A stretch of 41,510 bases of DNA. It comes from JAVRLB01 sp049965455 (lineage in GTDB: Archaea; Thermoplasmatota; Thermoplasmata; Thermoplasmatales; ARK-15). Positions within the stretch are counted from its first letter, which is position 1, and each line of letters begins with the position of its first letter. The stretch lies in assembly GCA_049965455.1 (NCBI GenBank), contig JBMFWH010000008.1, positions 1-41,510 of the forward strand, given 5' to 3'. Shown here one piece after another: positions 7,931 through 15,990 of this stretch. Under the pieces are notes generated by a model. It did not search any database and was not told the origin of the DNA. It saw only the letters and a program-made list of their open reading frames with translations. Made by a program: the position numbers and the translations under genes.

Positions 7931-9070
7931 ATGTTCAGAACTATTAAACTGAAACTCCCATATGACAAAACGCTCATTGAAACTGCCAGGCAGTTCAAAG
8001 AAGCTACACAGATAGTTCTGGACTATGGTTTTGAGCATAAAACATTCAACAAAAATAAGCTCAATAAAGGGACATACAGAACGGTAAGAGAAAGGATACC
8101 TACGCTTCCATCAGCACTTGTTCAAACTGCAAGGGATACAGCATCTGAAGCATTGAAAGCAACAGAACTTGAGAAGAAAATAAAAAGGAAATCACTCACA
8201 ATAAGATATGATAACAGGACATTCAAATTCTATCCTGATTCACATACAGTATCCCTTACCACAGTACAGGGCAGATTGGTATATCCAGTGGCACATTCAC
8301 CTTTAATCGAGAAATACAGGGGTGAATACACAAATGCCCAACTGGTAATAGATGAAAGAAGGAATAGAATATTCATAATGGTGCAGGTGAATATTCCAGA
8401 TAGAGAGGTGATGAAGAAAGAAGATGTAAAGGTAGTGGGAATAGATAGAGGCATAAAGAATATAGCAGTATCGTCAAATAACATGTTTTTCAACAGCAGG
8501 CATCTGAGGGAAGTGAAAGGAAGATATCAGTATTTAAAGAGAAGATTACAGCACATAGTCACTCGTTCCGCTCACCGTAAATTGATGAAATTGAGCGGAA
8601 GAGAGAGATGGTTTGTGCGTGATGTGAACCATGTAATCTCAAAGAAAATAATTTCACATCCCTATGATGCATATGCATTAGAGGCGTTGAATCCCGCATA
8701 TATGAGAGAGAACGGACATGGCAGAAGATTCAGGAGGAAGCTTGGTTCATGGTCACCATATGAGTTTCAGAGGTTCATAGAATACAAGGCAAAGGATGCT
8801 GGTAAGGATGTAGTATATGTAAATCCGAAGCATACCTCACAGAAGTGTTCAAGATGCGGCTATACAGATAAAAATAACAGGCATGGCTCAGTATTCAAAT
8901 GCAAGAATTGCGGTTACGAACTCAATGCGGATTTGAACGCCTCAAGAAACATCGAAGTACTAGGTACATCTGAGTACTTCAGGCTGTTGTCAGCCAGCCA
9001 ATCGTTGCGGTTCAATGAAACTCCACTCATGGGTGGATTGGGAGCCCAGCAACAAGCTCCGAAGCTTTAG
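7931..9070 (+). CDS. tnpB: RNA-guided nuclease TnpB (IS605/IS1341 family), apparently intact
   Basis: A 379-residue TnpB with all catalytic landmarks: RuvC-I VGIDRGIKNIA (Asp172), RuvC-II YALEALNP (Glu251), a zinc ribbon with C306/C309 and C324/C327, and RuvC-III ADLNASRN (Asp334). TnpB proteins are guide-RNA-directed DNA nucleases that help transposon retention; the guide RNA is made from the 3' end of the gene and the right end. Length is normal for compact archaeal TnpB. No Shine-Dalgarno is evident; the AT-rich region before the ATG could serve as promoter. A second, internally deleted copy begins at base 1 of the window. Confidence 0.93.
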   Translation: MFRTIKLKLPYDKTLIETARQFKEATQIVLDYGFEHKTFNKNKLNKGTYRTVRERIPTLPSALVQTARDTASEALKATELEKKIKRKSLTIRYDNRTFKFYPDSHTVSLTTVQGRLVYPVAHSPLIEKYRGEYTNAQLVIDERRNRIFIMVQVNIPDREVMKKEDVKVVGIDRGIKNIAVSSNNMFFNSRHLREVKGRYQYLKRRLQHIVTRSAHRKLMKLSGRERWFVRDVNHVISKKIISHPYDAYALEALNPAYMRENGHGRRFRRKLGSWSPYEFQRFIEYKAKDAGKDVVYVNPKHTSQKCSRCGYTDKNNRHGSVFKCKNCGYELNADLNASRNIEVLGTSEYFRLLSASQSLRFNETPLMGGLGAQQQAPKL

Positions 9071-9087
9071 CGAGGAGTAGTCGACTT
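8874..9087 (+). repeat. shared 3' block and right end of the TnpB element, copy 2 (candidate guide-RNA locus)
   Basis: Gap-free match to 95-308. It covers the end of tnpB and 17 nt beyond the stop codon. The terminal hairpin (ctcc at 9057-9060, TTTA loop, ggag at 9074-9077) and the closing gactt are conserved between copies. By analogy with characterised TnpB systems, an omega/re RNA scaffold should map here with its guide copied from sequence after 9087. Transcription is not shown by sequence alone. Confidence 0.55.
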
Positions 9088-9230
9088 GTATAAATATTAT
9101 CATAAAGGTATGTGGCGAACGTGTAACATTCCTCAAATATCTTTCCGAACTTCAGTGAAGTTTCACTGCCTTGTGCCGACTTTGCTATTAACTTGACAAC
9201 ATCTGATGCCCTGACAACCCTCATTTTCAT
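9088..9230 (-). pseudogene. 5' fragment of an unknown gene cut by the TnpB element
   Basis: On the minus strand an ATG at 9230 (another at 9224) opens a frame of about 47 codons with protein-like composition (MRVVRASDVVKLIAKSAQGS at its start) that runs into the right end of the TnpB element at 9087 and stops inside it at 9027. The simplest reading is an ORF truncated by the insertion. No matching 3' part is recognised on the left side of the element. The family is unknown and it may be a chance frame. Confidence 0.3.
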
Positions 9231-9331
9231 CCCTTGATTGTGAATGATTTAAGATTGTATTAACTTTATTGCCTGAATTTGGCATATATTCCCATCTCTG
9301 TTTTGATGCTCACGCGATTTTATAAGAAAAA

Positions 9332-9349
9332 TTTTTATAGGTTGAGGTG
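9332..9349 (+). promoter_or_regulatory. glnA promoter region
   Basis: tttttatag (9332-9340) is centred about 25 nt before the glnA ATG, predicting a leaderless or near-leaderless message. gaggtg (9344-9349) could instead act as a distant Shine-Dalgarno, 11 nt from the start. Confidence 0.4.
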
Positions 9350-9360
9350 TTATTTTTCAT

Positions 9361-10686
9361 ATGCAAAGAGAAGAGGTTTCTGAAATAATAAAAAAAGAGA
9401 ACGTAAAGTTTTTGCAGATGCAGTTTATGGACATAATAGGAGCTGTGAAAACGGTTATCATTCCAAGCTCTAAATTCGACAAAGCGATGGATGACGGCGT
9501 GCTTTTTGATGGATCAAGCGTTCTTGGTTACGCTACTATTGATGAATCTGATATGCGCGGAGCTCCGGATTTAAACACTTTTTTGATACTGCCCTGGTAC
9601 CGTAACGGAAAAACAGCAAGAATCATATGTGATGTATATACCTCCTCCGGCGACCGCTTTGTGGGAGACCCGAGATACGCATTACAAAAGATGCTTTCTA
9701 AAGCTGCGAAATTGGGGTATACGTTTGCTACCGGTCCTGAATTTGAGTTTTTCCTGTTCAAGCTGAATGAGAAGAATGAACCTACTGTAATCCCGAACGA
9801 TCATGGCGGATATTTTGACTATACACCTATAGATCAGGCAGAAGAAGTAAAAAAGAAGATCCTGGAATATCTGGACATGATAGGCTATGACCCTGAAGCC
9901 GCGCATCATGAGGCTTCTCCTGGCCAGCACGAAATAGATCTCAGGTTCTCAGATGCGTTGACTACTGCCGATCGCATCATGACCCTAAAGGCTGCGATAA
10001 AGACCATAGCGCTGGAGCATGGCTTGTTTGCATCATTCATGCCAAAACCGATATACGGAGTAAACGGCAGCGGAATGCATGTGCACCAGAGCCTTATGAG
10101 CCTGGACAGAAAAAACAATGCTTTTTATGATGAAAGCACAAAATATCAGCTATCTGAAATAGCGATGCACTATCTTGGGGGGTTGCTAAAATATTCGAGA
10201 GAGATCGTGGCAGTGCTGTCTTCGTCTGTGAACTCATACAAGAGGCTCGTTCCCGGCTATGAAGCACCTGTTTACATCACATGGGCAAACCGGAACAGAA
10301 GCGCGCTCGTAAGAGTGCCGGCAGGCAACGGCCTGAAAAAGAGGCTGGAGCTAAGAAACCCGGACCCTGCTGGCAATCCGTATCTGCAGTTTGCAGTGAT
10401 GCTAGCCGCGGGATTGAAAGGAATCGAAGAGAAAATAGAACCTCCTGCGCCAATAGAGAAAAACATATACAAGCTCACAAAAAAAGAACGAGAAGAGCTG
10501 GGCATAGACATGCTGCCTGGAAGCCTAGGAGAGGCCCTAGAATCCATGGAACGAAGCAAGCTGGTAAAAGAGACGCTGGGAGACCATATATTCGAGCACT
10601 TTTTGCATGTTAAAACGAAAGAATGGGAAGAATATCGGTCAGAGGTAACCGAGTGGGAACTGAGAAGGTTGCTGCCAATACTCTGA
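9361..10686 (+). CDS. glnA: glutamine synthetase, type I
   Basis: A 441-residue enzyme that makes glutamine from glutamate, ammonia and ATP. Visible family motifs: DGSS (50-53), the metal-binding GPEFEFF (125-131), HHEASPGQHEID (182-193), NGSGMHVHQS (235-244) with the catalytic His, the ATP-site NSYKRLVPGYEAP near 303-315, and RNPDPAGNPYL. Length fits the short type-I alpha enzymes of archaea and Gram-positives. No GlnK or amt gene is nearby. It ends 4 nt from the convergent HTH-ATPase gene. Confidence 0.97.
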   Translation: MQREEVSEIIKKENVKFLQMQFMDIIGAVKTVIIPSSKFDKAMDDGVLFDGSSVLGYATIDESDMRGAPDLNTFLILPWYRNGKTARIICDVYTSSGDRFVGDPRYALQKMLSKAAKLGYTFATGPEFEFFLFKLNEKNEPTVIPNDHGGYFDYTPIDQAEEVKKKILEYLDMIGYDPEAAHHEASPGQHEIDLRFSDALTTADRIMTLKAAIKTIALEHGLFASFMPKPIYGVNGSGMHVHQSLMSLDRKNNAFYDESTKYQLSEIAMHYLGGLLKYSREIVAVLSSSVNSYKRLVPGYEAPVYITWANRNRSALVRVPAGNGLKKRLELRNPDPAGNPYLQFAVMLAAGLKGIEEKIEPPAPIEKNIYKLTKKEREELGIDMLPGSLGEALESMERSKLVKETLGDHIFEHFLHVKTKEWEEYRSEVTEWELRRLLPIL

Positions 10687-10690
10687 ATGC

Positions 10691-11803
10691 TCAAGAGTTC
10701 AAGAATAACAGCAGTTTGATCTGCTCGGGCGTAAAATTAGTGTTTTCTCTCAACTTTTTTTCGTCTTTTTCTTTTAAAAGCTTTAAAATGGAAGGATTTC
10801 CTTTTGTAAATTTATAGATCTGCTCCAGTTTTTCATTAATTTCCTTTCCCAAGAACTCGGCAGTATGCTTTATGTCCAATCCCTTGATCTTCAGTTCCAT
10901 TACCTTTTTATCCACTACCGTGTAATCATAAAAACGGTTGTAGTAAGGAGTGTCTTCGCGCATTATTACCATGATTTTAGAGCTTCCGAGATCCGATTCG
11001 ATAAGTGTGTTGAAAAAGTCTACGGTCTCTTCGTCCACCAGAAAGTAGCTATCTATGATCATCAAAAGCCTGTTTTTAATGCAATATGTTAATAACTCTC
11101 TTTTAAAGTCTCCGGTATCTAAATTCAAAACTTTTTCAACTGTAACCCTAAAATTTAAAAAGGTCCTGTTGTTGTAAAAGTTCAGGAATAGTATATTATA
11201 ATCATCTATGTTGCTTACAAAATTTTTTATCAGTGCAGTTTTGCCGTATCCTTTGCTGCCTATTATCACCAGAAAGGTTGTTTTGCCATTCAGCCATGCT
11301 CTCAGGTACTCAAGTTCCTCTTTTCTGTCAACCAATGTTTCCTGCTCTAACTTTATCTCGTAAAACTTTAAAAATTTTGTTTTTTCTATTTTTGGCTCAA
11401 ATTTCTCGATTATTTCATTTTTTTGAGCCATGTCTATTATCTCAATAAGCGATAGATCTTTTCTGTTATCGCTTAGTTCTTTAATGTTCTTCGTTTCATT
11501 ATCTATCGAAACGATCTCTTCCTTGATCTTGTCTATTATCTTTAAAGATTCTTCAATGCCGCTATATGTGAGAAAGTAAACGGATAGCTTTTTGTCTTTT
11601 CCTATTACCCTTCCTTTTTTTCTTTCTACATAACCCAGTTCTATAAGTTTATTTAGCTCCCGCGGTATATGCGAAACAATGCTGTGCATTGCATTAGCTA
11701 TACCTTCTTGCGTGATCTCCATCGGATATTGATACCGGTCTTTTAGATTTCTGAATTCATAAAGGTGTATCAGTATTTTCGATCTTATGCTAATCTTTTC
11801 CAT
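10691..11803 (-). CDS. winged-helix protein fused to a STAND/AAA-like ATPase
   Basis: A 370-residue protein. Residues 1-90 look like a winged helix (EGIANAMHSIVSHIPRELNK, then GYVERKKGRV), followed by a charged linker and from about 165 a P-loop ATPase with Walker A GSKGYGKTAL (about 182-191) and a hydrophobic strand ending in Asp (LLMIIDSY) as Walker B. The C-terminal helical part (FTKGNPSILKLL) is typical of archaeal STAND-like ATPases. Such proteins are common in Thermoplasmata and mostly uncharacterised; they are probably signal-responsive regulators. The target is unknown; convergence on glnA does not by itself imply regulation of glnA. Confidence 0.75.
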   Translation of the reverse strand: MEKISIRSKILIHLYEFRNLKDRYQYPMEITQEGIANAMHSIVSHIPRELNKLIELGYVERKKGRVIGKDKKLSVYFLTYSGIEESLKIIDKIKEEIVSIDNETKNIKELSDNRKDLSLIEIIDMAQKNEIIEKFEPKIEKTKFLKFYEIKLEQETLVDRKEELEYLRAWLNGKTTFLVIIGSKGYGKTALIKNFVSNIDDYNILFLNFYNNRTFLNFRVTVEKVLNLDTGDFKRELLTYCIKNRLLMIIDSYFLVDEETVDFFNTLIESDLGSSKIMVIMREDTPYYNRFYDYTVVDKKVMELKIKGLDIKHTAEFLGKEINEKLEQIYKFTKGNPSILKLLKEKDEKKLRENTNFTPEQIKLLLFLNS

Positions 11804-11864
11804 TTCCAGTAAATATAATTTTCCAATACTTTAATATTTCTGAAAAATTTTAAGAAATGTAGAA

Positions 11865-12365
11865 TCACATAAACAGTTTCTGTTTTTCTATGATCTCGAT
11901 GCTGCTGCTACTGTTTTTATATTCTTGCAAGAGCTCTTTATTCAGTATTAAAAAAGTGTTACCCCACTTGAATTTGTTCAAAATCTGCAGTGCTTGCTCT
12001 TCCTCTCCAATAATCGTCAGCGCTGCGGCAAGGGCCTCTGCCGTGCTCAGGATATATGGCTTTCCGTAATTTACGTTGTTAGCCGCAACCAGGTATGGCA
12101 AAGCTCTTAAATTGCCGGTGACAGTCTCAAATATCCTGTCAATGTTCTTCCATGATCCATCAATGGCTACCAGCCCATATTTTTTTATCTGTTCCCTGTC
12201 TTCCATCGATATTACCTTCTTGGAAAGCGGGGATAGTATAACAGCGTTTTTTGGAATATAATGAGAATTGTTAACTAACTTTACCAGATTAAATTTAGAT
12301 AATCTTTTAGCCGTACACTTTTTAGGATCATCTTCCTCAAGGTCCATGACTATCAATCTGATCAT
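11865..12365 (-). CDS. tsr3: Tsr3-type rRNA aminocarboxypropyltransferase (DUF367)
   Basis: A 166-residue protein matching Tsr3, the SAM-dependent enzyme that adds the 3-amino-3-carboxypropyl group in the hypermodified pseudouridine of small-subunit rRNA. Family signatures are present: DPKKCTAKRL near the N-terminus, VAIDGSWKN in the middle, then LRALPYLVAANNVNYGKP, LSTAEALAAAL and FKWGNTFL. The longer reading begins at a GTG (12380); the ATG at 12365 gives MIRLIVMDLEEDDPKKC, matching the usual family N-terminus, so it is preferred. Confidence 0.9.
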   Translation of the reverse strand: MIRLIVMDLEEDDPKKCTAKRLSKFNLVKLVNNSHYIPKNAVILSPLSKKVISMEDREQIKKYGLVAIDGSWKNIDRIFETVTGNLRALPYLVAANNVNYGKPYILSTAEALAAALTIIGEEEQALQILNKFKWGNTFLILNKELLQEYKNSSSSIEIIEKQKLFM

Positions 12366-12434
12366 AAAGTCTACACTCACTCATTTCAGAGCATTTATTT
12401 CATCTAAATGATGCGCAATCAATATTTTAATATT

Positions 12435-12545
12435 ATGGAAGATTATAAGAAAATAGATTGTCAAGCAACCGCTGAATGTTTTTTTCTATTCGATCTGATC
12501 AGGAAATTAATTGAATTAAAACACTTTACAGATCATAATATCTGA
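12435..12545 (+). CDS. possible 36-residue small protein
   Basis: ATG to TGA frame on the plus strand with an amphipathic-looking run (CFFLFDLIRKLIELKHF) and a balanced charge pattern that is unusual for random AT-rich DNA. No Shine-Dalgarno, and the nearest TATA-like sequence is too close for a leaderless start. The family is not recognised, and this may not be a gene. Confidence 0.22.
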   Translation: MEDYKKIDCQATAECFFLFDLIRKLIELKHFTDHNI

Positions 12546-12684
12546 GCCAAATTTAATGATTCTCTAAAATTTTCTAGATAGTACTGCAAAAATGATGCAG
12601 ATTTTTACGGTTTTAAAAAAAAGCAAAAAATAAAAAGCGCATTTATGGTTCGTCAATGTAAATTTAAAGCGCCAACTAAAAAAA

Positions 12685-12747
12685 TATTTAAATAAAAGAA
12701 TAGTATGTGGATATGAGAGCAAATAATATAAATTACTAAAATGGTGA
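12685..12747 (+). promoter_or_regulatory. promoter and ribosome site of the rpl44e operon
   Basis: tatttaaat (12685-12693) is a good archaeal TATA box; transcription would begin near 12716, giving a leader with ggtga (12743-12747) placed 7 nt before the ATG at 12755. Confidence 0.5.
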
Positions 12748-12754
12748 ATATAAA

Positions 12755-13039
12755 ATGAATATGCCAAACAAAATAAAAAGATATTGCCCCACTTGCAAAA
12801 GACATACGATCCAAGAAGTTGAAAGAGTAAAGAAACGAAAGCCGAGTGAGCTGAATTGGGGTCAGCGCCGATTTAGAAGAGCTACGGCAGGGTATGGAGG
12901 TTTTCCCAGGCCTAAATTTGAGGGCCGTGAAAAACCGACAAAGAGAATAAATGTAAGGTATAGATGCACAGTTTGCAAAAAAGCAAATAATTCTCCGTCC
13001 TGGAGAGCTAAAAAATTTGAGCTTGTTGAGGTGAAATAA
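12755..13039 (+). CDS. rpl44e: 50S ribosomal protein L44e
   Basis: A 94-residue zinc-binding large-subunit protein. Zinc ligands are in YCPTCKRHT (Cys11, Cys14) and YRCTVCKK (about Cys71, Cys74). The basic middle (WGQRRFRRATAGYGGFPRP) is diagnostic of L44e. An ATG two codons downstream (12761) would give the MPNKIKRYCP start; 12755 has the better ribosome-site spacing. Its stop overlaps the rps27e start by one base. Confidence 0.96.
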   Translation: MNMPNKIKRYCPTCKRHTIQEVERVKKRKPSELNWGQRRFRRATAGYGGFPRPKFEGREKPTKRINVRYRCTVCKKANNSPSWRAKKFELVEVK

Positions 13040-13251
13040 TGGAAAATCAAGAACAAAAAATAGAGTTTAAGAAATTTAAGGACAAGGATAAGAAATTCAT
13101 AAAGATAAAATGCCCGGACTGCGGCAATGAACAGATAACATATTCAAGAGGCAGCATCGAAGTAAAATGCAATATATGTGGTGGCGTACTGGCTAGGCCT
13201 ACAGGCGGAAAGTTCGAGATAAAAGGAGAAATAGTAGGAGAATTTGAATGA
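13039..13251 (+). CDS. rps27e: 30S ribosomal protein S27e
   Basis: A 70-residue zinc-ribbon protein of the small subunit: FIKIKCPDCGNEQITYSRGS and VKCNICGGVLARPTGGK supply the two CxxC pairs. The N-terminal lysine/glutamate-rich extension is slightly longer than usual. Its start overlaps the rpl44e stop (taATG) and its stop overlaps the next ATG (ATGA), so the three genes are translationally coupled, the conserved archaeal rpl44e-rps27e-aIF2 alpha-nop10 order. Confidence 0.96.
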   Translation: MENQEQKIEFKKFKDKDKKFIKIKCPDCGNEQITYSRGSIEVKCNICGGVLARPTGGKFEIKGEIVGEFE

Positions 13252-14024
13252 AAAAAAGAGCTTTTCCTGAGGTAGGAGAACTTGTCATAGCAACAGTCGA
13301 CTCTGTAAAAGATTATGGTGCATTTGTAAAGCTGGATGAATATCCAAACAAGATAGGATTTGTACACATTACCGAGATATCTTCGGGATGGGTTAAGTAT
13401 ATCAGGGACTATGTAAGGGAAGGACAAAAGATCGTATGCCAGGTAATGAACGTAACCCCCTCTAAAGGGCATGTGGATCTTTCGTTAAAACGGGTAAACG
13501 ACCATCAAAAACGTACAAAAGTTCAGGAATACAAAAATGAACAGAAAGCAGAAAAGTTAGTAGAGATCGTGGCTGAGCGATTAAACATGAGCAAAGATGA
13601 GTTCTTGGAAACTTATGAAGAAGAGCTTAGCAAAAAGTATGGGTCTCTATATGACGCGTTTGAAGAAGCATCCGTGAATGAAAACGCTTTGGCAGAGGAT
13701 GGATTCAGCGGAGATTGGGTATCTGAATTTGTAAAAGTTGCAAGAGAGAACATCACGCCTACATTTATTAAGATTATTGCTTACTTGAATATTACGGTCA
13801 AAGCAAAAGATGGAATTGACCTGATTAAAAAGGCACTGGCACTGTTAAACAATCCGGATGAGGGGATCACAGTACAGTATGTTGGTGCTCCAAAATACAG
13901 GATAAACGTAAAAGCAGACAACTTTAAGATCGGAGAAGAAATTTTAAGAAAGTATGCAAATGAAACCATAAAATATATTAAAGATAATGGTGGAACCGCA
14001 GAACTTATAAGAAAGGTAGATTGA
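13248..14024 (+). CDS. eif2a: translation initiation factor aIF2 subunit alpha
   Basis: A 258-residue subunit of the GTP-dependent factor that delivers initiator tRNA. Domain 1 is an S1/OB fold (PEVGELVIATVDSVKDYGAF to about residue 85) ending in VDLSLKRVN; domain 2 is helical; domain 3 is the alpha/beta domain that binds the gamma subunit (from about 165). Located between rps27e (4-nt overlap) and nop10 (3-nt gap), in the classical archaeal order. Confidence 0.96.
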   Translation: MKKRAFPEVGELVIATVDSVKDYGAFVKLDEYPNKIGFVHITEISSGWVKYIRDYVREGQKIVCQVMNVTPSKGHVDLSLKRVNDHQKRTKVQEYKNEQKAEKLVEIVAERLNMSKDEFLETYEEELSKKYGSLYDAFEEASVNENALAEDGFSGDWVSEFVKVARENITPTFIKIIAYLNITVKAKDGIDLIKKALALLNNPDEGITVQYVGAPKYRINVKADNFKIGEEILRKYANETIKYIKDNGGTAELIRKVD

Positions 14025-14027
14025 GCG

Positions 14028-14192
14028 ATGAACTCTAAGATAAGAAAATGCATAAAGTGCGGTACTTATACACTTAAAGAGATATGTGATAAGTGCGGTG
14101 AAAAAACGGTGATGAGCATACCTCCAAGATTCTCTCCAGAAGATAAGTATGGAAAATATAGAAGACTGATATCAAAAAATAGTGAAGGTTGA
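14028..14192 (+). CDS. nop10: H/ACA ribonucleoprotein component Nop10
   Basis: A 54-residue ORF. It encodes a zinc ribbon (Cys8, Cys11, Cys20, Cys23 in KCIKCGTYTL and EICDKCGE) followed by the diagnostic PPRFSPEDKYGKYRR. Nop10 binds Cbf5 in the H/ACA guide complex that makes pseudouridine in rRNA. It begins 3 nt after the aIF2 alpha stop; its 3' end overlaps the ribosome site of the PAC2 gene. Confidence 0.95.
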   Translation: MNSKIRKCIKCGTYTLKEICDKCGEKTVMSIPPRFSPEDKYGKYRRLISKNSEG

Positions 14193-14196
14193 TAGT

Positions 14197-14955
14197 ATGG
14201 ATAATGTTATGATAAAAGAACTAAAAAAGCCTAGGTTAAAAGATCCAATATTGATTGAAGGGTTACCGGGAGTGGGAAACGTTGGCAAGATTGCGATAGA
14301 ATATTTGCTAGATCAATTAAATGCGGAGAAATTTGCAGAAGTATATTCAAAATATTTTCCGCCACAGATCTTGATCAATGATGATGGAACAGTATATCTT
14401 GTTAAAAATGAGCTATATTATAAAAAAACAAACAAAAAAAATGATATAATTTTCTTGATAGGTGATTATCAGGGGCTTTCAAACGAAGGGCAGTTTGAAC
14501 TTTCTTACGAAATTCTAAACTATGTAAAAAAATATAATGTGAAATTGCTGTACACGCTCGGTGGCTATGGAATGGGGCAATTGGTAGAGGACCCAAGAAC
14601 TTTTGGTGCAGCTACAAATACAGAATTGGTAGCAAAATTTAAAAAATATAACATGATATTTTCAGAGGGTGAGCCCAGTAACGGGATAGTAGGCGCTGCT
14701 GGATTGTTGCTGGGAATCGGCTCTAATTTCTTCAATATGGAGGGGGTGTGCTTAATGGGTGAAACATCTGGCTATTTTTCAGATTCAAAAAGCGCAAAAA
14801 AGATACTCGAGATCCTTGTTAAAGACTTGAAGCTCAAGATTGATTTTGCCGGACTGGATAAGAGAATAAGCACGATGAACGAGCTGACCACCAAGTTCCA
14901 GCAACAGATGGAAGCAAAGTCAGAAAAGAAGGACGATCTAAATTATATTGGCTAA
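14197..14955 (+). CDS. PAC2 / proteasome assembly chaperone family protein
   Basis: A 252-residue member of the PAC2 (DUF75) family, often placed next to nop10 in archaea. The N-terminal glycine-rich motif ILIEGLPGVGNVGKIA and the conserved LYTLGGYGMG and GAAGLLLGIGS segments fit. Archaeal PbaB-type homologues act as ATP-independent chaperones in proteasome assembly; the function here is inferred. A GTG at 14182 would extend it by five residues, but aaggttgat precedes the ATG at 14197. The C-terminus is a charged, helical tail. Confidence 0.88.
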   Translation: MDNVMIKELKKPRLKDPILIEGLPGVGNVGKIAIEYLLDQLNAEKFAEVYSKYFPPQILINDDGTVYLVKNELYYKKTNKKNDIIFLIGDYQGLSNEGQFELSYEILNYVKKYNVKLLYTLGGYGMGQLVEDPRTFGAATNTELVAKFKKYNMIFSEGEPSNGIVGAAGLLLGIGSNFFNMEGVCLMGETSGYFSDSKSAKKILEILVKDLKLKIDFAGLDKRISTMNELTTKFQQQMEAKSEKKDDLNYIG

Positions 14956-15001
14956 ACATATGGCAGGATTGCCAAAATATTCGTGTGAGAAGGTAAATGA
15001 G

Positions 15002-15877
15002 ATGAATAGTATTGGTTTTATCGGGCTTGGAAAGATGGGACTTCCGATCTGCAAAAACCTGATTAACTCAGGATTGAAATTGAACGTGTATAATAGAACG
15101 CAGGCTAAGGCTCAGGAACTGGAAAAGATAGGGGCTAAATTGTTAAATAGCTCTGCAAGCGTGGCAGAACGCTCAGATCTTATATTCTTGATGCTGACTG
15201 ATTCTAAAGCTGTGGAATCTGTTTTCTTTGATGGTAATGGATTGTTTGAAAAGATCAAGAAAAGTCAGATTATCGTGGATCTCAGCACGATATATCCTTA
15301 TGACTCTATTAAGATAGCGCAGAGAGTTAGGGAAAAAGGTGCCTATTATTTTGACGCACCCGTCATAGGCAGCGTTTCAGCGGCAGAGAGCAGAACGCTG
15401 AGCATTGTGGTAGGAGGAGACAAGGAAGTTTTTGAGAGCATTAAAAGTGTTCTCACGCTGATCGGAAAAAATGTATATTATTTAGGTGAGAATGGCAGGG
15501 GCCTGTATATGAAAATGGTAAATAATCTCATTATGGGCGCAAACATGGCAATATTGTCAGAGGGGCTGACACTTAGCCAAAAGCTTGGCATAGAAACAAA
15601 CTTGGCGCTCGAGATATTAGGCACCGGCGGTGCTAATTCAAGGATCCTGGAGCTCAAGAAGACAAAGATCCTGGCTGGGGATTTTAAGCCTCAGTTTACG
15701 CTCTCGCATCAGCTGAAAGACCTATTTTATGCGGTGCAGTTATCTAAAGAAGTGGGTGCATCGGTGCCAGTAACGGGACTCGTAACTCAGCTTTATCTGT
15801 CCGGGCTATCCAATAGTCTTGGAAACGAGGACCTATCGGCAATAATCAAGATTTTTAAGAAACTGAATAACATCTGA
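15002..15877 (+). CDS. NAD(P)-dependent beta-hydroxyacid dehydrogenase (3-hydroxyisobutyrate dehydrogenase family)
   Basis: A 291-residue oxidoreductase. Rossmann motif GFIGLGKMGLP at the N-terminus, substrate-binding FDAPVIGSVSAAESRTLSI (about 116-135), and the catalytic region GLYMKMVNNLIMGANM with the conserved Lys and Asn. Candidates include 3-hydroxyisobutyrate, tartronate semialdehyde or succinic semialdehyde/glyoxylate reductase; the sequence does not decide. A TTG at 14948 adds 18 unlikely residues, while gaaggtaaatgag sits right before the ATG at 15002. It follows the PAC2 gene by 46 nt. Confidence 0.88.
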   Translation: MNSIGFIGLGKMGLPICKNLINSGLKLNVYNRTQAKAQELEKIGAKLLNSSASVAERSDLIFLMLTDSKAVESVFFDGNGLFEKIKKSQIIVDLSTIYPYDSIKIAQRVREKGAYYFDAPVIGSVSAAESRTLSIVVGGDKEVFESIKSVLTLIGKNVYYLGENGRGLYMKMVNNLIMGANMAILSEGLTLSQKLGIETNLALEILGTGGANSRILELKKTKILAGDFKPQFTLSHQLKDLFYAVQLSKEVGASVPVTGLVTQLYLSGLSNSLGNEDLSAIIKIFKKLNNI

Positions 15878-15909
15878 TTAAAGATAAAAAAATATATATT
15901 TTTACAGAC

Positions 15910-15990
15910 GCGAGGAGAGGGATTCGAACCCTCGCATCCTTACGGATAACGGCTTAGCAGGCCGTCGCCATACCGCTAGGCTATCCTCGC
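15910..15990 (-). tRNA. tRNA-Ser (anticodon GCT)
   Basis: On the minus strand the 7-bp acceptor arm GCGAGGA/TCCTCGC, D-arm, anticodon arm with loop CTGCTAA (anticodon GCT), a long variable arm (ATCCGTAAGGAT), and T-arm GAGGG-TTCGAAT-CCCTC fold cleanly. The class-II variable arm and GCT anticodon identify serine (AGY). No intron; CCA is not encoded. An AT-rich box A lies about 20-30 bp upstream (16008-16018). Confidence 0.95.

Larger units (their letters stand above)
7835..9087 (+). mobile_element. TnpB-only IS605/IS1341-type element
   Basis: An intact tnpB lies between the nested hairpin at 7835-7887 and a right end at 9087 defined by the end of similarity with the copy at 1-308. No tnpA (Y1 transposase) lies beside it, so mobilisation would need one elsewhere. 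The right boundary is supported by two copies; the left boundary is a guess. There are no inverted terminal repeats or target duplications, as expected for this family. Confidence 0.65.
12366..12754. other. intergenic region upstream of the ribosomal protein operon
   Basis: Mostly AT-rich. It contains one possible 36-codon ORF (12435-12545, listed separately) and the promoter of rpl44e at its end. The homopurine/homopyrimidine run near 12610-12640 is unremarkable. No RNA gene recognised. Confidence 0.5.

Noticed and set aside
10281..10613. 110-codon open frame overlapping glnA in another frame
   Set aside because: Lies wholly within the strongly conserved glnA gene; its composition is that of a shadow frame.
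12564..12767. 67-codon minus-strand frame before rpl44e
   Set aside because: Very AT-rich and Phe/Tyr-biased, overlaps the promoter of rpl44e; no support.
14948..15001. 18-residue extension of the hydroxyacid dehydrogenase
   Set aside because: TTG start without ribosome site; the Rossmann motif follows directly after the ATG at 15002.
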